Positions 8,666 to 17,196 of a DNA stretch of 64,000 nt are shown here, one piece after another. Every line of letters begins with the position of its first letter. The first letter of the stretch is position 1. The DNA comes from Roseateles chitinivorans (GTDB lineage: Bacteria; Pseudomonadota; Gammaproteobacteria; Burkholderiales; Burkholderiaceae_C). The notes beneath the pieces are model-generated. The model was not told the DNA's origin. It made no database searches and was given only the letters and a program-made list of their open reading frames with translations. The position numbers were made by a program, and so were the translations under genes. Location: contig NZ_PEOG01000024.1 in the NCBI RefSeq assembly GCF_002761755.1, forward strand, positions 1-64,000, in the 5' to 3' direction.

Positions 8666-9157
8666 TCAGGCGGCTCGCAGGCGCAGCAGCTCGGACTCGA
8701 CGATCGCCATCAGTTCCGGCGAATCGCGGCGCAGCATTTCCAGCGCCTGACCTTCATTGAGGATGGACAACACCTCGATGGCGGCCTTGACCTCGCCCAG
8801 TCCGGACAGTGCGAAGCCCAGCGTGTAGAGCGACGGCGCATGCTGCGGCGACAGCTCGACGGCGCGATGCGCATACAGGGCCGCCTCGCGCAACTGACCC
8901 GAGGCCAGCAGCAGCGCGCCGACGTCGGACAGCAGGTCCACGCTCATCGGCGCCATCTCCAGCGCATTGCACAGCAGCGCGACGCCGTCGCCGATGCGCC
9001 CCTGCGCGGCCTGCGCATACGCGGCGTTGCGCGCCTGGGCCAGCAGCAGGCGAGCCTCGCCCGAGCCCGGACGGATGCGTCCGTGAATTTGTTCCTCGAT
9101 CGACGCGTCGATCATCGACACGGCGGACCGTGCCTCGGTTTGCGATTGCAGCGGCAT
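8666..9157 (-). CDS. Small TPR-repeat protein, function unknown
   Basis: The 163-residue product consists mostly of helix pairs of tetratricopeptide type (for example around DVGALLLASGQLREAALYAH and APSLYTLGFALSGLG), a protein-protein interaction fold. The ATG at 9157 was chosen because GGAGAG lies six bases upstream; an ATG four codons earlier is possible. No catalytic motif or signal peptide is visible. It lies between the flhDC copies and the flagellin genes and is transcribed away from them. A part in flagellin handling or modification is possible but not shown by the sequence. Confidence 0.75.
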   Translation of the reverse strand: MPLQSQTEARSAVSMIDASIEEQIHGRIRPGSGEARLLLAQARNAAYAQAAQGRIGDGVALLCNALEMAPMSVDLLSDVGALLLASGQLREAALYAHRAVELSPQHAPSLYTLGFALSGLGEVKAAIEVLSILNEGQALEMLRRDSPELMAIVESELLRLRAA

Positions 9158-9814
9158 AGATCTCTCCATGGTCGTTGGGACTCGTCGATCGAGTCCGATC
9201 TCGATGCCGAGACCGGTCCCGGCGAAGGTGGCGGATGCGGCGCCGCGCCTTGTCGGCCGCGCCGGAAGGCACTTTAGGGCGGCACCCCCGTGATCGAGCG
9301 CACGAAAAGCGCCGCCATTCCCCCTCAATCCCGCCGTGGAGCGGCCGTTAACCCCTTCATGTCCGTCGCCAGACCGACACCCGGGCACGAGTCCGGGTCG
9401 AAGTCAAACGACAAACAACGCGTTGCAAGACCTGCTTATCTCCGGATCGAAAGTCTTGACAAATTGCCCTTAAGTTCTAAGGCGCGGGGGCCGATAACCA
9501 AAACAACGGGGCTGCTGAACGCAGCGACAAGCCAGCAAGGACCAGGAGTCCAACGGCAAGTCGAAGCAGGCAGGCGGCACGTGGTCCGGTTAGAAGGCCT
9601 GACGTTCTTGGCAACCCGATGAGGGGGTGGGACGGCAACGGTTGACTAGCGTCGGACTGGGACCGAACCGGGAAATGGCCCGGCAGGTTCAGCAGGAGCA
9701 TCCGAGATCCTCGGCCGGTTCGCCTCACGGCGGGCTGGAGGATCGGAGGACTCAGGCGCTCATGTGTGGTTCGGCGCTTTTGCCGGTATTTACGTATAGC
9801 TGTTAGGAGCAATC
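9158..9814. other. Intergenic region with long fliC1 leader
   Basis: No gene is visible in these 657 bp. They hold the divergent control regions of the TPR gene and fliC1. The sigma28-type promoter at 9470-9497 would give fliC1 an untranslated leader of about 310 bases. The leader contains a stable hairpin at 9706-9744 (GATCCT / AGGATC outer stem plus a 10-pair inner stem with a TCAC loop) followed by GGAGGA, and several GGA triplets of the sort CsrA binds. The flagellin Shine-Dalgarno AGGAG is at the very end. Confidence 0.6.
9470..9497 (+). promoter_or_regulatory. Sigma28-type promoter of fliC1
   Basis: TTAAGTTC, 12 bases, GCCGATAA. The -10 is a perfect match to the FliA consensus. The same -35 form and 12-base spacing occur before fliC2. 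Confidence 0.7.
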
Positions 9815-10654
9815 ATGGCCCAAGTCATCAACACCAACCTGCTGTCGCTCAACGCCCAGCGCAACACCAGCACGAGCGCCAGCTCGCTGGCCGTCTCCAT
9901 GCAGCGCCTGTCCTCGGGCCTGCGTGTCAACTCCGCCAAGGACGACGCCGCCGGCCTGGCGATCGCCGACCGCATGAACGCGCAAGTCCGCGGCATGAAC
10001 GTGGCCCAGCGCAACGCCAACGACGGCATCTCGCTGTCGCAGACGGCCGAAGGCGCGCTGTCCAAGGTGGGCGACTCGCTGCAGCGCATGCGTGAACTGG
10101 CGGTGCAGGCCCGCAACGCGACCAACACGACGTCCGACCTGGACTCGATCGGTCAGGAATATGCGCAGCTGGGCTCGGAAATCCAGCGCGTGCTGGGCGG
10201 CACGACCTTCAACGGCCGCGCCATCCTGGCCGGCGATTCGGGCACGCAGACCTTCCAGATCGGCGCCAACACGACGGCCAACGACTCGGTCGACGTCACG
10301 ACGACCAACATGACCACGGACACGACCATCACCGGCGTGACCGGCGGCGCGATCACCAACGCGTCGACGACGGCCGACCTGGCCACCGTGATCGACAACA
10401 TCGACGCGGCGATCAAGACGGTGTCCGGCGAGCGTTCGAAGCTGGGTGCCTCGCAGAACCGCTTCGACGCGATCGTGTCGAACCTGCAGATCTCGGTCGA
10501 GAACCAGACCGCGGCCCGCAGCCGGATCATGGACGCCGACTTCGCCTCGGAAACCGCCAACCTGAGCCGCGCGCAGATCCTGCAGCAGGCCGGCAACGCG
10601 ATGATCGCCCAGGCCAACCAGGCGCCCCAGCAAGTGCTGGCCCTGCTGCGCTGA
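9815..10654 (+). CDS. fliC: Flagellin FliC (copy 1)
   Basis: Filament subunit of 279 residues. The conserved D0/D1 ends are clear: [17 protein letters not shown] and [17 protein letters not shown] at the N-terminus, NRFDAI and [17 protein letters not shown] to QQVLALLR at the C-terminus. Only about 100 residues lie between, so the outer D2/D3 domains are reduced to a small loop region rich in Thr and Asn. Good Shine-Dalgarno (TTAGGAGCAATC). First of three tandem flagellin genes, each with its own terminator or promoter region. Confidence 0.97.
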   Translation: MAQVINTNLLSLNAQRNTSTSASSLAVSMQRLSSGLRVNSAKDDAAGLAIADRMNAQVRGMNVAQRNANDGISLSQTAEGALSKVGDSLQRMRELAVQARNATNTTSDLDSIGQEYAQLGSEIQRVLGGTTFNGRAILAGDSGTQTFQIGANTTANDSVDVTTTNMTTDTTITGVTGGAITNASTTADLATVIDNIDAAIKTVSGERSKLGASQNRFDAIVSNLQISVENQTAARSRIMDADFASETANLSRAQILQQAGNAMIAQANQAPQQVLALLR

Positions 10655-10677
10655 TCCTCGTCAGCCAGACGCCCGCG

Positions 10678-10706
10678 AGGGGGACTGCGGTCCCCCTTCT
10701 CTTTCC
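10678..10706 (+). terminator. Terminator after fliC1
   Basis: Eight-pair stem AGGGGGAC / GTCCCCCT with a TGCG loop, followed by TCTCTTTCC. Confidence 0.8.
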
Positions 10707-10802
10707 CCATCCCGCGCGGGTGGTGAAAGAGAAGTGCTCGCCCGCCATGGCACAACTTCACGCCCGGGACGGGCGGTTACACGCTTTCTTTTCAAGAAGG
10801 CC

Positions 10803-10830
10803 TCAAGTCCATTCCCTGCCGGCCCGATAA
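10803..10830 (+). promoter_or_regulatory. Sigma28-type promoter of fliC2
   Basis: TCAAGTCC, 12 bases, CCCGATAA (7 of 8 of the FliA -10). Start of transcription would be about 110 bases before fliC2. Confidence 0.6.
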
Positions 10831-10946
10831 CTGCATCAACGGGTCCGCAAATCAACAGCAAGGGCCACGTGGTCCGGCTCAGTCGGACAGTTTTTCAAAC
10901 GTCCGACCGAGACCGCGAAGGTCTTTGAATTCGAAAGGAATGGATC

Positions 10947-11789
10947 ATGGCTCAGATCATCAACACCAACCTGCAATCGCTGAACGCCCAGCGCAACCTG
11001 TCGTCCTCGCAGTCCTCGCTGTCGGTGTCGATGCAGCGCCTGTCTTCCGGCCTGCGCGTCAACTCCGCCAAGGACGACGCCGCTGGCCTGGCGATCGCCG
11101 AACGCATGAACGCGCAAGTGCGCGGCATGAACGTGGCGGTGCGCAATGCCAACGACGGCATCTCGCTGGCGCAGACGGCCGAAGGCGCGCTGTCCAAGGT
11201 GGGCGACTCGCTGCAGCGCATGCGTGAACTGGCGGTGCAGGCCCGCAACGCGACCAACACCACCTCCGACCTGGACTCGATCGGCAAGGAATACGCCCAG
11301 CTGGGCCAGGAAATCGGCCGCGTCATCGGCGGCACGACCTTCAACGGCAAGGCCATCCTGGGCGCCGATGCCGGCACGCAGACCTTCCAGATCGGCGCCA
11401 ACACCAGCGCGAACGACTCGGTGGACGTGGTCACGAACAACATGACCAACGACGCGACGATCACCGCCGTCACCGCTGGCGTGATCGACAACGCCTCGAC
11501 GCCGGACTCGCTCAAGACGGTGATCGACAACATCGACGCGGCCATCACCACCGTCAGCGGCCAGCGCGCGATCCTGGGCGCCTCCCAGAACCGCTTCGAC
11601 GCGATCATCTCCAACCTGCAGGTCTCGGTGGAGAACCAGACCGCCGCCCGCAGCCGGATCATGGACGCCGACTTCGCCGCGGAAACCGCCAACCTGAGCC
11701 GCTCGCAGATCCTGCAGCAGGCCGGCAACACGATGGTGGCGCAGGCCAACCAGCTCCCGCAGCAGGTGCTGTCGCTGCTGCGCAGCTGA
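10947..11789 (+). CDS. fliC: Flagellin FliC (copy 2)
   Basis: Filament subunit of 280 residues, very similar to copy 1 along the whole length, including the central part ([20 protein letters not shown]), so the pair arose by recent tandem duplication. N-terminal MAQIINTNLQSLNAQRN and C-terminal QLPQQVLSLLRS mark the D0 helices. Shine-Dalgarno AAAGGAA lies before the ATG. It has its own sigma28-like promoter and its own terminator, so expression can be independent of copy 1. Confidence 0.97.
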   Translation: MAQIINTNLQSLNAQRNLSSSQSSLSVSMQRLSSGLRVNSAKDDAAGLAIAERMNAQVRGMNVAVRNANDGISLAQTAEGALSKVGDSLQRMRELAVQARNATNTTSDLDSIGKEYAQLGQEIGRVIGGTTFNGKAILGADAGTQTFQIGANTSANDSVDVVTNNMTNDATITAVTAGVIDNASTPDSLKTVIDNIDAAITTVSGQRAILGASQNRFDAIISNLQVSVENQTAARSRIMDADFAAETANLSRSQILQQAGNTMVAQANQLPQQVLSLLRS

Positions 11790-11871
11790 TCCCGGCGCCG
11801 GCCACCGCTGGCCGGCCCCTCCCCGGTTGACTCCTCAAGCGCCGGTCCTCGAGGCCGGCCTTCCCAAGGCT

Positions 11872-11912
11872 CCGCAACCGTCCCCCGGGACGGCTGCGGG
11901 GCCTTCTTTCAT
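11872..11912 (+). terminator. Terminator after fliC2
   Basis: Inverted repeat CCGCAACCGTCCC / GGGACGGCTGCGG (one mismatch) followed by a pyrimidine-rich tail with CTTCTTTCATT. Confidence 0.75.
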
Positions 11913-12137
11913 TGGCTTCGTAATGGACGGTTTTCCGCCCGTTAATCGGCCAATCGGCGTTGCAGCACCTTTCGCACAATGGCACCCATCGAGCATGAAG
12001 TACCGCTCGACCACCGGTCCAACCGGCAGATCCGAACAATGACTGCGATGGCGCAGCGAGGATCGGCAGGCGAGGTCGGGAACCGACCCACCTAACCGGG
12101 ATCGCAGCCAGGACAGGATCTCCGCAGGAGTGCATCA
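11913..12137 (+). promoter_or_regulatory. fliC3 control region without clear sigma28 site
   Basis: I find no convincing FliA-type promoter here, unlike the two flagellins before. At 11980-11995 TGGCACCCATCGAGCA fits the sigma54 layout (GG, ten bases, GC) with a perfect TGGCAC -24 element but an imperfect -12. The Shine-Dalgarno GCAGGAG precedes the fliC3 ATG. The sigma54 reading is weak because FlhDC-type cascades usually do not use it. Confidence 0.3.
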
Positions 12138-13007
12138 ATGCCACAGACCATCAACACCAACATTGCTTCGCTGAACGCGCAACGCAATCTGAATTCGTCG
12201 CAGTCGTCGCTGGCGACCTCGATGCAGCGCCTGTCGTCAGGCCTGCGGGTGAACTCCGCCAAGGACGACGCGGCCGGCCTGGCCATCGCCGAACGGATGA
12301 ACGCGCAAGCCCGCGGCATGTCGGTCGCGATGCGCAATGCCAACGACGGCATCTCGCTGGCGCAGACCGCCGAAGGCGCGCTGGGCAAGGTGGCCGATTC
12401 GCTGCAGCGGATGCGCGAACTGGCGATCCAGGCCCGCAACGCGACCAACGCGGACAGCGACAAGGATTCGCTGGACAAGGAATTCGGCGAGCTGGCCAAG
12501 GAAATCCAGCGGGTCACCGCCGGCACGACCTTCAACGGCAAGTACATCCTGGGCCAGGACGCGGCGCTGCCGCAGACCTTCCAGGTCGGGCCGAACACGA
12601 CGTCCAACGACGAGATCACCGTCACGACGCCCAACATGTCGGCCGACGCCACGATCACCCAGGTCTCCGGCTCGGACACCAGCGGCGCCGGCCGCGCGGT
12701 GATCGACCGCACCGCGGACGCGGCGGCGATCGCCACCGTGGTGGCCAACATCGACACGGCGCTGGATACCGTCAACAGCCAGCGCGCAACGCTGGGCGCG
12801 ACGCAGAACCGCTTCGACGCGGTGATCTCCAACCTGCAGGTGGCCTATGAGAACCAGACCGCCGCCCGCAGCCGGATCATGGACGCCGACTTCGCGGTCG
12901 AGACCTCCAACCTGAGCCGGGCGCAGATCCTGCAGCAGGCCGGCAACGCGATGGTCGCGCAAGCCAACCAGCTGCCGCAGCAAGTGCTGTCGCTGCTCAA
13001 GGGTTGA
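12138..13007 (+). CDS. fliC: Flagellin FliC (copy 3)
   Basis: Third flagellin, 289 residues, more divergent than copies 1 and 2: N-terminus MPQTINTNIASLNAQRN and a different variable part (DAALPQTFQVGPNTTSNDE) about ten residues longer. D0/D1 ends are intact ([26 protein letters not shown]), so it should polymerise. It may be a minor or conditionally used filament subunit, since the promoter region differs from those of the other two. Confidence 0.96.
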   Translation: MPQTINTNIASLNAQRNLNSSQSSLATSMQRLSSGLRVNSAKDDAAGLAIAERMNAQARGMSVAMRNANDGISLAQTAEGALGKVADSLQRMRELAIQARNATNADSDKDSLDKEFGELAKEIQRVTAGTTFNGKYILGQDAALPQTFQVGPNTTSNDEITVTTPNMSADATITQVSGSDTSGAGRAVIDRTADAAAIATVVANIDTALDTVNSQRATLGATQNRFDAVISNLQVAYENQTAARSRIMDADFAVETSNLSRAQILQQAGNAMVAQANQLPQQVLSLLKG

Positions 13008-13042
13008 TAGAAAAACGCAATCAGGGCGCCAGGCCTCCGTCC

Positions 13043-13069
13043 TAAAGTCGGATCGCCTGACGCCGATAT
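13043..13069 (+). promoter_or_regulatory. Sigma28-type promoter of fliD
   Basis: TAAAGTCG, 11 bases, GCCGATAT: the best FliA match in the window (-35 six of eight, -10 seven of eight, canonical spacing). It sits between fliC3 and fliD. Confidence 0.8.
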
Positions 13070-13073
13070 GCAA

Positions 13074-13108
13074 GACAGGGCCTCACGCAAGTCACGCGAG
13101 GCCCTGTC
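13074..13108 (+). other. Perfect inverted repeat at predicted fliD mRNA start
   Basis: GACAGGGCCTC and GAGGCCCTGTC form an 11-pair stem with a 13-base loop. It begins within a few bases of the expected start of transcription from the sigma28 promoter. There is no T-run, so it is either a factor-independent stop for fliC3 of poor quality or a 5' stem-loop on the fliD mRNA. Confidence 0.5.
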
Positions 13109-13162
13109 GCGCATGGGGCTTCCGGCCAGGGAGCCGGAACACGGTCACAGGGAGTTCGAACG

Positions 13163-14590
13163 ATGGCAAGCATCACCTCCGCCGGTCTGGGCAGCGGTCT
13201 GGACGTCGAGAGCATCGTCACGAAGCTGGTGTCGCTGGAAAAGCAGCCGATCACCGACCTCCAGGCGCGCACCGACACCATCAAGACGCAGATCTCCGAG
13301 TACGGCAAGATCAAGAGCGCCTTCAGCGCGATGCGCGACGCGGCCGCCAAGCTGGCCAATCCGACGACCTGGTCCGCGCTGACCGCCACCTCCTCCGACA
13401 CGACGATGGCCACCGTCATCGCCGGGGCCGGCTCGGGCGCCGGCTCCTACGCGCTGGACGTGGCCAACCTCGCCTCGGCGCAGTCGCTCTCGAGCAAGGG
13501 CTTCGCCAACAACGCGACGGTGGGCTCCGGCTCGATGACCATCGAGCTCGGCCAGTGGAGCGGCACCAACAACTCGACCTTCACCAGCAAGAACGGCGCG
13601 ACCCCGGTCAGCATCTCGATCGCGTCGACCGACACGCTGGCCAACATCCGCGACAAGATCAATGCCTCGGGCGCCGGCGTGCTGGCCTCGGTCGTCACCG
13701 ACGCGACCGGCTCGCGCCTGGTGATCCGCTCCCGCGACACCGGCGAGGCCAACGGCTTCCGCATCACCACCGCCGATGACGACGGCAACGGCTCCGACGC
13801 CGACGGCCTGTCCGCGCTGGCCTACGACCCGACCGCCTCGATCTCGTCGATGACGCAGAACACCGCGGCCAGGAACGCCAATCTGACGATCAACGGCCTG
13901 GCGATCAGCTCCGCCTCCAACAACATCGAGGGCGCCGTCGACGGCCTGACGATCAACCTGCTCAAGACCGGGCAGTCCACCGTCACCGTCGGCCAGGACA
14001 AGGACAGCGTCAAGAAGGCGATCAACGACTTCGTCACGTCGTACAACAGCCTGATGACGCTGATGCGCAACGACACCAAGTACGACGACGCCAACAAGAC
14101 CGCCGGCGCGCTGCAGGGCGACAGCACCGCGGTCGGCCTGCAGAGCCAGCTGCGCAACATCACCGCCGCGGGCAGCACGCTGGGCGGCAAGTTCGGCCGC
14201 CTGTCCGACCTGGGTCTGGACATCGGCGCCGACGGCACCATCAAGGTCAACGACACCAAGCTGACCAGCGCGCTGGGCAGCATGAGCGACCTGAAGAACC
14301 TGTTCATGGGCGTCGACACCGCCAACCCGAACAACAACGGCATCGCCACCCGCTGGCGCGCCTTCGCCGACCAGGTCACCGGCTTCGACGGCTCGATCAC
14401 CACCCGCACCACCGGCCTGCAGTCGCGGGTGACGGCCAACAACAAGCGGGTGGACGAGCTCAACGACCGCGCCGCGGCCTACGAGAAGCGGGTACGCGCC
14501 CAGTACACGGCACTGGACACGCAGATGGCCAAGCTCAACGACATGCAGAGCTACGTCAACAAGATCACCAGCATGCTGGGCAGCAGCTGA
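13163..14590 (+). CDS. fliD: Flagellar filament cap protein FliD
   Basis: FliD caps the growing filament and folds incoming flagellin. The 475-residue protein has the typical N-terminal FliD domain (MASITSAGLGSGLDVESIV) and the C-terminal coiled part ending with INKITSMLGSS-like residues (YVNKITSMLGSS). Length and both ends agree with the family. Shine-Dalgarno AGGGAG lies nine bases upstream. Own sigma28 promoter before it and a terminator after it. Confidence 0.96.
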   Translation: MASITSAGLGSGLDVESIVTKLVSLEKQPITDLQARTDTIKTQISEYGKIKSAFSAMRDAAAKLANPTTWSALTATSSDTTMATVIAGAGSGAGSYALDVANLASAQSLSSKGFANNATVGSGSMTIELGQWSGTNNSTFTSKNGATPVSISIASTDTLANIRDKINASGAGVLASVVTDATGSRLVIRSRDTGEANGFRITTADDDGNGSDADGLSALAYDPTASISSMTQNTAARNANLTINGLAISSASNNIEGAVDGLTINLLKTGQSTVTVGQDKDSVKKAINDFVTSYNSLMTLMRNDTKYDDANKTAGALQGDSTAVGLQSQLRNITAAGSTLGGKFGRLSDLGLDIGADGTIKVNDTKLTSALGSMSDLKNLFMGVDTANPNNNGIATRWRAFADQVTGFDGSITTRTTGLQSRVTANNKRVDELNDRAAAYEKRVRAQYTALDTQMAKLNDMQSYVNKITSMLGSS

Positions 14591-14681
14591 GGCCGGGGGG
14601 GCGCGGTGTCCCGGGGAGCGTCGCCCTCGGAACTGGACCGTCGCCGCCGCCCTTCTCCGGCGCTTCGAAAAGACCGCCGAC

Positions 14682-14710
14682 AAGCCTCCTCACGGAGGCT
14701 TTTGTTTTTC
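14682..14710 (+). terminator. Terminator after fliD
   Basis: Stem AAGCCTCC / GGAGGCTT with a TCAC loop followed by TTGTTTTTC. Confidence 0.85.
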
Positions 14711-14754
14711 TTCATCCGGGCAGAATTTCGAGACAAATTCGACACGGGGGAGGC

Positions 14755-14781
14755 TCAAGTTGGGCCGGCGGGGGCCGAAAA
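14755..14781 (+). promoter_or_regulatory. Sigma28-type promoter of fliS
   Basis: TCAAGTTG, 11 bases, GCCGAAAA (six of eight and seven of eight to FliA consensus). The predicted start lies about 30 bases before fliS. Confidence 0.65.
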
Positions 14782-14818
14782 CTGATTCAAGCACTACAGC
14801 ACACCCCAGCAGCACATC

Positions 14819-15253
14819 ATGTACGGCAACTCCTCCCCCTTCGCTTCCCACGGTCAGCGCGCCAGCAGCATGTACAACCGCGTCGGCGTGGAAACGGACG
14901 TGATGACCGCGTCGCCGCACCGCCTGGTCACCCTGCTGCTGGACGGCGCCTTCGATTCGATGACGCAAGCCATCGGCGCGATCCGCACCGGCAATGTCGA
15001 CGCCAAGAACCGCAGCCTGAGCCGCGCGGTCCGCATCCTGGACGAGGGCCTGAAGGCGGCCCTGAACCTGGAGTCGGGCGAGCTGGCCATGGACCTGCGC
15101 GACCTGTATGCCTACATCTGCATGCGGCTGACCCATGCCAACCTGCGCAGCGACGATGTCGCCGTCGAGGAATGCGTGAAGCTGCTGCAACCGATCCGCG
15201 AAGCCTGGGCCAGCATCGCCCCGGCCGCTGCCGAACAACGCGTCGCGGCCTGA
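14819..15253 (+). CDS. fliS: Flagellin chaperone FliS
   Basis: FliS binds the C-terminal helices of flagellin in the cytosol and prevents premature polymerisation. The 144-residue helical protein has the signature region MYNRVGVETDVMTASPHRLVTLLLDGA and a length usual for the family. It follows the fliD terminator and has its own sigma28-like promoter; fliT is 30-40 bp downstream and probably co-transcribed. Confidence 0.95.
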   Translation: MYGNSSPFASHGQRASSMYNRVGVETDVMTASPHRLVTLLLDGAFDSMTQAIGAIRTGNVDAKNRSLSRAVRILDEGLKAALNLESGELAMDLRDLYAYICMRLTHANLRSDDVAVEECVKLLQPIREAWASIAPAAAEQRVAA

Positions 15254-15295
15254 TCCCGGCCCCGCCCCCACCCGCCTGACGACTTGAGAAGTTCC

Positions 15296-15664
15296 ATGTC
15301 CAAGTACACCGCCAAGCCCCAATCCCCCGCCGCCCACGCCGCCCCGACGACCCCGGACCGCATCATGAGCACCCAACTGTTGAGCTACTACGAAGCCATC
15401 GAGCAAGCCAGCGCCGACATGCTGAGCGCCGCCCGCTCGGGCAACTGGGACGAGGTGGTCAAGCTCGAAGGCGCCTGCGTGCTGCTGATCTCGCAACTCA
15501 AGCACGCCGCCGGCAGCCAGCAACTGGGCCCGGACGAGGCGCAGCTGAAGACGCGCATCATGCAGCGCATCCTGGTCAACGACGCGGAGATCCGCCACCT
15601 GGCCGAGCCGTGGCTGGAGGACCTGGACCAGCTGATGAAGGGCAAGTCGAAGACGGTGCACTGA
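15296..15664 (+). CDS. fliT: Flagellar chaperone FliT
   Basis: Small helical export chaperone for FliD; in enterobacteria FliT also binds FlhDC. The product is 122 residues from the ATG at 15296, which has GAGAAG close upstream; a TTG four codons earlier and an ATG at 15365 (MSTQLLSYYEAI) are alternatives, the last starting exactly at the conserved helical part. Identification rests on length, the LLSYYEAIEQAS-type first helix and position after fliS, since FliT is poorly conserved. Confidence 0.75.
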   Translation: MSKYTAKPQSPAAHAAPTTPDRIMSTQLLSYYEAIEQASADMLSAARSGNWDEVVKLEGACVLLISQLKHAAGSQQLGPDEAQLKTRIMQRILVNDAEIRHLAEPWLEDLDQLMKGKSKTVH

Positions 15665-15842
15665 CCGGCCCGACGATCGACCCGCGATCGACCGCCCCGG
15701 CGATTCGAGACTTCGGTCACGCGACCGGCACCGGATCGTCCGCCAGCGCCGCGATCGGCCCCTCGAACGGATGGGGTCGGCGCGGCGTTTGCCTTGGGGA
15801 TGCGGGAGAATTTTTTCGAACGATTGCAGCCGGAAGCTGGCC

Positions 15843-16580
15843 TTGAGCGACCTGAAAGTCCCTGCCCCTCCCGCCGATGCCGCCGACGCCGATTACCGGC
15901 TGGACGCGCCCGGCGAGATCATGAACTGGCTGCGCGAGCTGCTGCAGTCGCAGGCGCGCCTGCAGCTGTCCACCCCGGCGGGCGAGGCGATCCACACGGT
16001 GCTGCGCGCGCTCGATACGCCACGGGGCATGCTGACGATGGAGGCGCCGCAGTCCGGCGACACCCTGGCGCCGGTGCTGGCGAGCGATGAACTGGTGGCC
16101 ACCGCCTACCTGGACCGGATCAAGCTGCAGTTCGATCTCTCCGGGCTGGTGGCGATCCGCGGCGACGGCGCCGAGGTGCTGCGCGCACCGGTGCCGCTGC
16201 GGCTCTACCGATTCCAGCGGCGTCAGGCCTACCGGGTGGCCTCGGCCGGGCAGCTCTATCCGGCGCTGAAGCTGGCCAATGCCGACCTGCCCCGGATCCG
16301 CGTGGTGAACGTGAGCGCCGGCGGCGTCGCGCTGCATTGGCCGGCCAACGTGGTCCCGGTGCCACGGGCGGGCGAGGAGATCGCCGGCACGCTGGAACTG
16401 GAGCGCGAGGTCAGCTTCGCGACGCTGCTGCGGGTCCAGCATCTGACGGAAGGCGAACAAGGCGGCCCGCACCAGGCGGGCTGCGCCTTCGTCTCGCTGG
16501 CCCCGACCGCCGCCCGCGCGCTGCAGGTCTTCATCGACCAGGCGCAGAAACGCGAACGGCTGATGCGACGCAGCAGCTGA
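15843..16580 (+). CDS. ycgR: Cyclic-di-GMP motor brake YcgR (PilZ)
   Basis: YcgR slows the flagellar motor when cyclic di-GMP is high. Residues 20-115 form the N-terminal YcgR domain, and the PilZ domain follows with the ligand motifs RRQAYR (R127-x3-R131) and NVSAGG (residues 156-161). The start was set at the TTG at 15843 because GGAAG lies seven bases upstream and it gives 245 residues, the usual family size; an in-frame ATG at 15771 would add 24 unrelated residues. Next to filament genes, as often seen. Confidence 0.85.
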   Translation: MSDLKVPAPPADAADADYRLDAPGEIMNWLRELLQSQARLQLSTPAGEAIHTVLRALDTPRGMLTMEAPQSGDTLAPVLASDELVATAYLDRIKLQFDLSGLVAIRGDGAEVLRAPVPLRLYRFQRRQAYRVASAGQLYPALKLANADLPRIRVVNVSAGGVALHWPANVVPVPRAGEEIAGTLELEREVSFATLLRVQHLTEGEQGGPHQAGCAFVSLAPTAARALQVFIDQAQKRERLMRRSS

Positions 16581-16646
16581 GGGCGGCCGCAAGAACCGGA
16601 CCTTGATGACGCCGTTGGGTCGGCAGATCCGGCCCGGCGGAATGAC

Positions 16647-16672
16647 AAAAGCCGCCCTTGGGCGGCTTTTTT
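16647..16672. terminator. Bidirectional terminator between ycgR and fliE
   Basis: AAAAGCCGCCC / GGGCGGCTTTT with a T-run on both strands, between two convergent genes. Confidence 0.9.
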
Positions 16673-16706
16673 CGTCCGATCGGCGCTGATGCGCGCCGTC
16701 AGGGCG

Positions 16707-17036
16707 TCAGACCTGCATGTTCATGATTTCCGAGTACGCCGACACCAGCCGGTTGCGGACCTGCAGCGTCGCCTGGAAGCCGATCTGGGCCTTCTGCATG
16801 GCGACCATGGTTTCCTCCAGGCTGACGGTGGGGTTGTCCAGCTGGACCTCCCGCTGCAGTCGCGACGCCTCGTTCTGCTGCGTGCTGACCGACTTCAACG
16901 CCGAACTCATCGCGTCGGCGAAGCTCGTGCCGCCCGGCGCGGCCTTGGCCACCGGCTGACCCTGGGGGGTCAATCCGGCACGGGCCACCGCGCTGGCGAA
17001 GTCGAAGGGTTTGAGTTTCAGGTCCACGGCATGCAT
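16707..17036 (-). CDS. fliE: Flagellar hook-basal body protein FliE
   Basis: FliE joins the MS ring to the rod. The product is 109 residues when started at MHAVDLKLKPF; the C-terminal region (NPTVSLEETMVAMQKAQIGFQATLQVRNRLVSAYSEIMNMQV, residues about 68-109) is the family hallmark. An ATG eight codons upstream (17060) has GGAG close before it and may be the true start. It is transcribed divergently from fliF, with 160 bp between them. Confidence 0.93.
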   Translation of the reverse strand: MHAVDLKLKPFDFASAVARAGLTPQGQPVAKAAPGGTSFADAMSSALKSVSTQQNEASRLQREVQLDNPTVSLEETMVAMQKAQIGFQATLQVRNRLVSAYSEIMNMQV

Positions 17037-17196
17037 CGTACGGAAGCCGCCGCCGGCCATAGCTCCGAACTGGGGGGGCTTCTTCGGCCTGTTCCGAACA
17101 TTCTTGAGGGCACCGATCGAAATAATCCTGACCTGTGCCGAGGCGTCCGCCTGGGCGCGCCCCGCCGATCGTTCGACCCCAGCCGTACACCGCCCC

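Noticed and set aside
11941..11970. A second sigma54- or sigma28-like match before fliC3
   Set aside because: The spacing between GG and the TTGCA-like part is wrong and no proper FliA -10 was found.
15771..15842. A 24-residue N-terminal extension of YcgR from an upstream ATG
   Set aside because: The TTG start at 15843 has a better Shine-Dalgarno and gives the normal family length.
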